From Deferribacter abyssi (GTDB lineage: Bacteria > Chrysiogenota > Deferribacteres > Deferribacterales > Deferribacteraceae), in the NCBI RefSeq assembly GCF_049472655.1, contig NZ_JAQNCS010000029.1:1-9651 (forward strand): a stretch of 9,651 bases of DNA. The letters are read 5' to 3'. Of the stretch, positions 6,910-9,651 are shown piece by piece (position 1 is the first letter of the stretch; each line of letters opens with the position of its first letter). The translations under genes were made by a program, and so were the position numbers. Under the pieces are notes generated by a model. It was not told the DNA's origin. It did not search any database and saw only the letters and a program-made list of their open reading frames with translations.

Positions 6910-8799
6910 ATGAATATGCTTAAAAAAAATTTATCACTATTTGAAAAATACAGACCATCTATCTATAACATGTTAAAGGCTGTTGAACTAAATAATAATT
7001 ATAAAAAAGTTTTATCAAAACAGACACAAAACTTGCCAAATCTTTTACACATACCTACTGGAATGTTACTATATAATAGTGATAATCCGTTACTACAGGT
7101 AACAACATTAATTAAGAACAAAAATATCAAAGTCCCACAATTAACACTTTTTTTTGGATTTGGATTAGGGTATGAATTATTAACTTTTCTTCAAAATTTT
7201 GCAACCCCAGATACTACAATGATTGTCGTAGAACCAGACTTAGAACTTTTTAGAAAAGCAATTGAACTTGTTGATTTTGAAGATATTATAAAAGATAAAA
7301 GAATACATTTTATCTTAGGTTCAAATATTGAAAACCTATTTTTAACTTTAAGAAAAATAATTGATCAAGGCAATCTTAAGCTCTATGTAAAAGCCATAAA
7401 TATCATTGAAAATGATCTTGTATTTACACTCCATAAAAAATATTTTACTAATTTTATGCAAACATTAAGAGAAGTAGTAAAAGAAATACTGCTTCACTAT
7501 GGAAATGACCCATGGGATTCTTTAATTGGTATTGAAAACACTTTTCTAAACATCAAAGAAATTATCAATTATCCAGGAATAAAAGATTTAAAAGAAAATT
7601 TCAAAAATAAACCAGGCATTGTCGTTGCAACTGGACCTTCACTAAATAAAAATATTCATCAACTAAAAGGGCTGGAAAATAAAGCTGTAATTTGTGCTGT
7701 TGATGCCTCTGTCAGGGTAATGAAAAAGCATGGACTAAAGCCACACTTAGTTACCTCATTAGAACGTGTTTTAGCTACAGCAAAACTTTTTGAAGGGTTA
7801 ACAGAAGAAGATGTAAAAGATGTTTATTTAGCAGCTTGCCCCGTAATAAGACCTGAAACTTATGCAAACTTTCCAGGTGAAAGAATAATTGTATATAGAA
7901 ATTTTGCTACATTTCATTGGCTTGAAATAAATAAAGGAATTTTAGACATTGGTCCATCTGCTGCAAATATGGCTTTTAAAGTTTTAGAATTTTTAGGTTG
8001 TAATCCAATCATTCTCATCGGACAAGATTTAGCTTTTGGTGAAGATGACACCACTCATGCTAAAGGCTCTACTTATGGAGAAAAAGAAAAACAATATTAT
8101 AAACCAGAAAGGATTTTAGATGTTGAAGGTAATTACAAACCAAAAGTTAAAACTACAGACATTTGGTATCGTTTCCTAAAATTTTATGAAAAAGATGTTG
8201 CACATTTTAATGGTTTAGTAATTAATGCTACAGAAGGTGGTGCAAAAATCGCTGGTACAAAAATAATGACTTTTGCTGAAGCTATTAATAACTATATAAC
8301 TGAAGATATCAACACATTAGAGATAATTAAAAATAATCTAAAATACCCAACAAAAGGTGAAAAAGAAAAAAATTTGGAAAAGATTAAATCAAAAACTAAA
8401 GAAGCTATAGAATATTGCGAATTTGTCATTGCAGAATTCAAAAAGGCATTGGAATACTGCACAATATTTGAAAATGATATAATCAAACCTTTTTTTGAAA
8501 AAAAAGAATTAGACTCTCAAAAAGAAAAAGAAATATTCCAAACAATAGAAAATTACTTACGAATTTTTTCAGAAAAAAAATTCTTTCTTATTTTGATGCA
8601 TTACGTTCAACCTTATTATATAAAAACTTTGATAGATATTTTTGGAATTAGAGCTGCTGAAAAAAATCAAAGCATTTCTAATTTCAAAGTGGCTTTACAA
8701 CTTAAAAATATGTACGCAGTAATGATTGAGTTAATAAAGAAAATATTATCACTTTTCATAAATTTAAAAGATGAATTAGAAAAGCTATCTATAAAATAA
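6910..8799 (+). CDS. maf: Motility accessory factor (Maf) flagellin glycosyltransferase, DUF115/MAF_flag10 family
   Basis: Maf proteins are thought to transfer nonulosonic acids such as Pse from CMP-Pse to Ser/Thr of flagellin in the cytoplasm before export. This one has 629 residues. The N-terminal region (about 1-225) includes the Rossmann-like FFGFGLGYELL (81-91) and IVVEPDLELF (105-114). The central MAF_flag10 domain (about 232-465) carries GIVVATGPSLNKNIHQLKG (236-254), AVDASVRVMKKHGLKPHLVTSLE (263-285), DIGPSAANMAFKVLEFLG (346-363) and IILIGQDLAFGEDDTTHAKGS (367-387), which are the family's nucleotide-sugar-binding signatures. The C-terminal part (about 470-629) is helical and Lys/Glu-rich. 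No signal peptide or membrane segment is seen. AGGAG (6896-6900) lies 9 nt before the ATG. It follows the pse operon with its own promoter-like element and ends 9 nt before the -35 of the flagellin promoter. The transferase role is established for relatives and inferred here. Confidence 0.93.
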   Translation: MNMLKKNLSLFEKYRPSIYNMLKAVELNNNYKKVLSKQTQNLPNLLHIPTGMLLYNSDNPLLQVTTLIKNKNIKVPQLTLFFGFGLGYELLTFLQNFATPDTTMIVVEPDLELFRKAIELVDFEDIIKDKRIHFILGSNIENLFLTLRKIIDQGNLKLYVKAINIIENDLVFTLHKKYFTNFMQTLREVVKEILLHYGNDPWDSLIGIENTFLNIKEIINYPGIKDLKENFKNKPGIVVATGPSLNKNIHQLKGLENKAVICAVDASVRVMKKHGLKPHLVTSLERVLATAKLFEGLTEEDVKDVYLAACPVIRPETYANFPGERIIVYRNFATFHWLEINKGILDIGPSAANMAFKVLEFLGCNPIILIGQDLAFGEDDTTHAKGSTYGEKEKQYYKPERILDVEGNYKPKVKTTDIWYRFLKFYEKDVAHFNGLVINATEGGAKIAGTKIMTFAEAINNYITEDINTLEIIKNNLKYPTKGEKEKNLEKIKSKTKEAIEYCEFVIAEFKKALEYCTIFENDIIKPFFEKKELDSQKEKEIFQTIENYLRIFSEKKFFLILMHYVQPYYIKTLIDIFGIRAAEKNQSISNFKVALQLKNMYAVMIELIKKILSLFINLKDELEKLSIK

Positions 8800-8807
8800 G
8801 ATTTTTC

Positions 8808-8834
8808 TAAAGTTTTCTTGATATAATTCGATAT
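8808..8834 (+). promoter_or_regulatory. Sigma-28 (FliA) promoter for the downstream flagellin
   Basis: TAAAGTTT (8808-8815) matches the sigma-28 -35 box perfectly, followed by 11 nt and TTCGATAT (8827-8834), a 5/8 match to GCCGATAA that keeps the CGAT core. Spacing is the canonical N11. The start site would be near 8841, leaving a leader of about 248 nt before the flagellin ATG. I saw no other sigma-28 match between here and 9089. Confidence 0.8.
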
Positions 8835-8846
8835 TATAAGAAACAA

Positions 8847-8933
8847 TTATTAATCGGTGCTGAAACAATCAGGCCGGTGTGATCTATCATTTGGTAGATT
8901 GCATCGGCCTTTTTTTGTTTCAGTACTTAATAA
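8847..8933 (+). ncRNA. 87-nt nested hairpin at the 5' end of the flagellin leader (candidate structured RNA)
   Basis: Three stems nest on one axis: 8847-8853 with 8927-8933 (7 bp), 8857-8868 with 8915-8926 (12 bp, one G-U), and 8872-8888 with 8893-8909 (17 bp, four G-U), closed by an ATTT loop. In total 36 bp pair, with only two small internal loops, one of which contains most of a T7 run (8910-8916). The structure would begin a few nucleotides after the predicted sigma-28 start. It may be a 5'-terminal mRNA stabiliser, an attenuator or a short RNA. I do not recognise a named RNA family. Confidence 0.6.
8872..8916 (+). terminator. Terminator-like hairpin plus T7 inside the flagellin leader
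   Basis: The 17-bp inner stem starts with GGCCGGTG/CATCGGCC and is followed at once by seven T (8910-8916), the form of a strong intrinsic terminator. It could end maf transcription. But the sigma-28 promoter lies upstream of it, so flagellin transcripts must pass it; if it terminates them, a transcript of about 75 nt would result. Confidence 0.55.
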
Positions 8934-8938
8934 GTTAA

Positions 8939-9002
8939 GAAGGAGGTGATAGTAAAGAAAACTAAGGAAACAGAAAGTAAAGAGATAGAAAAAGAAATGT
9001 AA
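8939..9002 (+). other. Orphan strong Shine-Dalgarno with an 18-codon mini-ORF
   Basis: GAAGGAGGTGAT (8939-8950) is nearly a perfect complement of the 16S rRNA 3' end, yet no ATG, GTG or TTG follows at normal spacing. The only open frame begins with GTG 8946-8948, which overlaps the Shine-Dalgarno itself, and encodes 18 mostly Lys/Glu/Thr residues before TAA at 9000-9002. It may be a ribosome standby site, a leader peptide with an unusual start, or the remains of a gene. No function is assigned. Confidence 0.35.
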
Positions 9003-9011
9003 AATTTACAT
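8997..9011. repeat. 15-bp palindrome in the flagellin leader
   Basis: ATGTAAA-A-TTTACAT is a perfect 7-bp inverted repeat with a one-base centre. A second small palindrome, TCAATATTGA, lies at 9015-9024. The first overlaps the end of the mini-ORF. An operator or simply AT-rich chance are both possible. Confidence 0.35.
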
Positions 9012-9020
9012 TGCTCAATA

Positions 9021-9041
9021 TTGAACTTTGAACGTCGAACA
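9021..9041 (-). repeat. Heptamer tandem repeat, inverted relative to the copy in pseC
   Basis: The + strand reads TTGAACT / TTGAACG / TCGAACA, three 7-mers of consensus TTGAACN; the reverse complement is NGTTCAA, the same unit as at 2726-2746. A weaker unit, CTCAATA (9014-9020), precedes it. It lies within the flagellin leader, about 50 nt before the start codon. Confidence 0.55.
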
Positions 9042-9062
9042 ATGGTTTGGCAGGGAAGCCAT
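9042..9062 (+). promoter_or_regulatory. Hairpin before the flagellin ribosome binding site (possible CsrA-type site)
   Basis: ATGGTTT (9042-9048) pairs with AAGCCAT (9056-9062) over 7 bp (one G-U) around the loop GGCAGGG. AGGGA (9052-9056), a CsrA-like core, spans the loop edge, and a second GGA lies in the Shine-Dalgarno AAGGAGGT (9075-9082, 6 nt before the ATG). The hairpin sits 12 nt upstream of that Shine-Dalgarno, as in two-site CsrA leaders. Confidence 0.4.
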
Positions 9063-9088
9063 AAAAAACAAAACAAGGAGGTAGTGTT

Positions 9089-9651
9089 ATGGCACTAAGA
9101 ATTTACAACAATATTTCTTCACTTAATGCTCAAAGATATCTTGGTATAACAAATAATCAAATGGCAAAATCACTTGAAAGATTATCAAGTGGTCTCAGAA
9201 TTAACCATGCATCTGATGATGCATCTGGTCTTGCAATTAGTGAAAAATTGCGTGGACAAATTAGCGGTCTCAAGCGTGCAAGTATGAACGCTCAGGATGG
9301 TATCTCCATGCTACAAACTGCTGAAGGTGGTTTGCAGGAAATCCAGAGTATCGTTCAAAGAATGAGAGAACTTGCAGTACAAGCTTCCAATGGAACTTAT
9401 ACCGCCAATGATAGGGCAGAACTTCAAAAAGAAATTGACCAATTAAAAGATGAAATAAATAGAATTTCTGCTTCTACAGAATTTAACACCAAAAAATTAC
9501 TTAACGGAGACTCATCTGCACTCTGGTCGGTTGACAACAACAAAGTAACTGCATTAATCAAAGGTAAGGTTGCCGAAGGGGAATATCAGATATCATTAAG
9601 TACAACGCCAGGAAGCAACTATATCTACAAAACTGATATTATGACAATAAA
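9089..9651 (+). CDS. Flagellin, N-terminal part (3' end outside window)
   Basis: The filament subunit begins at ATG 9089 behind AAGGAGGT and runs open to the window edge (187 complete codons plus 2 nt). The N-terminal flagellin domain is textbook: MALRIYNNISSLNAQRYLG (1-19), SLERLSSGLRINHASDDASG (30-49, exactly the D0/D1 signature), LAISEKLRGQISGL, NAQDGISMLQTAEGGLQEI and IVQRMRELAVQASNGTY, then AELQKEIDQLKDEINRIS...FNTKKLLNG. From about residue 147 the sequence (ALWSVDNNKVTALIKGKVAEGEYQISLSTTPGS) leaves the conserved core into the variable region, so a large flagellin is expected. Codons such as CGT and GGT appear more often than in the pse genes, as fits high expression. It is probably a paralogue of the flagellin at the window start, but the visible parts do not overlap, so they cannot be compared. 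Confidence 0.97.
   Translation, partial: MALRIYNNISSLNAQRYLGITNNQMAKSLERLSSGLRINHASDDASGLAISEKLRGQISGLKRASMNAQDGISMLQTAEGGLQEIQSIVQRMRELAVQASNGTYTANDRAELQKEIDQLKDEINRISASTEFNTKKLLNGDSSALWSVDNNKVTALIKGKVAEGEYQISLSTTPGSNYIYKTDIMTI

Noticed and set aside
8292..8486. Minus-strand open frame of 64 codons within maf
   Set aside because: It is a shadow of the Lys/Glu-rich C-terminus of Maf, which reads as Phe/Ser-rich on the other strand.
8847..8933. MITE or insertion sequence remnant
   Set aside because: The inverted repeat could suggest one, but no target duplication beyond the paired flanks and no transposase fragment is visible, and the loop is only 4 nt. An RNA hairpin explains it better.
8840..9088. 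Cyclic di-GMP (GEMM) or other known riboswitch before flagellin
   Set aside because: A motility gene leader makes this attractive, but I cannot find the conserved GEMM core or any other aptamer consensus I know; the structure is mostly one long helix.
1..9651. CRISPR array, tRNA, rRNA, or phage/transposase genes
   Set aside because: No regularly spaced repeats, cloverleaf, conserved rRNA words or transposase/integrase motifs were seen on either strand.

Overview
The window is a flagellin glycosylation locus placed between two flagellin genes, all on the + strand and tightly packed. The DNA is AT-rich (about one third G+C by eye). The host is a flagellated bacterium with a Gram-negative style flagellar system: a sigma-28-type promoter, two possible sigma-54-type elements, and a pseudaminic acid / Maf pathway. 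The flagellin N-terminus (MALRIYNNISSLNAQRYLG) and overall base composition suggest something like Deferribacterota. That is a low-confidence guess, because no rRNA or other marker is present.

Layout: (1) 1-990, the C-terminal 329 codons of one flagellin, followed at once by a 56-residue YezD/DUF2292-type gene (1001-1171) and an intrinsic-terminator hairpin (1171-1204). (2) 1255-6822, a six-gene operon pseB-pseC-pseF(SpsF-like)-pseG-pseH-pseI, with three 4-nt ATGA overlaps, one 20-nt overlap and one 11-nt gap. (3) 6910-8799, a Maf-family motility accessory factor, the probable transferase that puts pseudaminic acid on flagellin. (4) 8800-9088, an unusually complex 289-nt region upstream of the second flagellin. 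(5) 9089-9651, the N-terminal 187 codons of that flagellin, cut by the window edge.

How the genes work together: PseB dehydrates and epimerises UDP-GlcNAc, PseC transaminates, PseH N-acetylates, PseG removes UDP, PseI condenses the sugar with phosphoenolpyruvate to pseudaminic acid, and the cytidylyltransferase activates it as CMP-Pse. Maf would then transfer it to Ser/Thr of flagellin in the cytoplasm before export. The whole route from UDP-GlcNAc to glycosylated flagellin therefore lies between two copies of its acceptor protein.

The pathway is known. The less explained signals are non-coding: an 87-nt nested hairpin with an internal T-run right behind a sigma-28-like promoter; a matched pair of sigma-54-like elements upstream of pseB and of maf that both lack the -12 C; a degenerate heptamer tandem repeat (NGTTCAA) that occurs both in frame inside pseC and, inverted, in the flagellin leader; GGA-bearing hairpins at the ribosome binding sites of pseB and flagellin that could be CsrA targets; and a strong Shine-Dalgarno sequence with no proper start codon.
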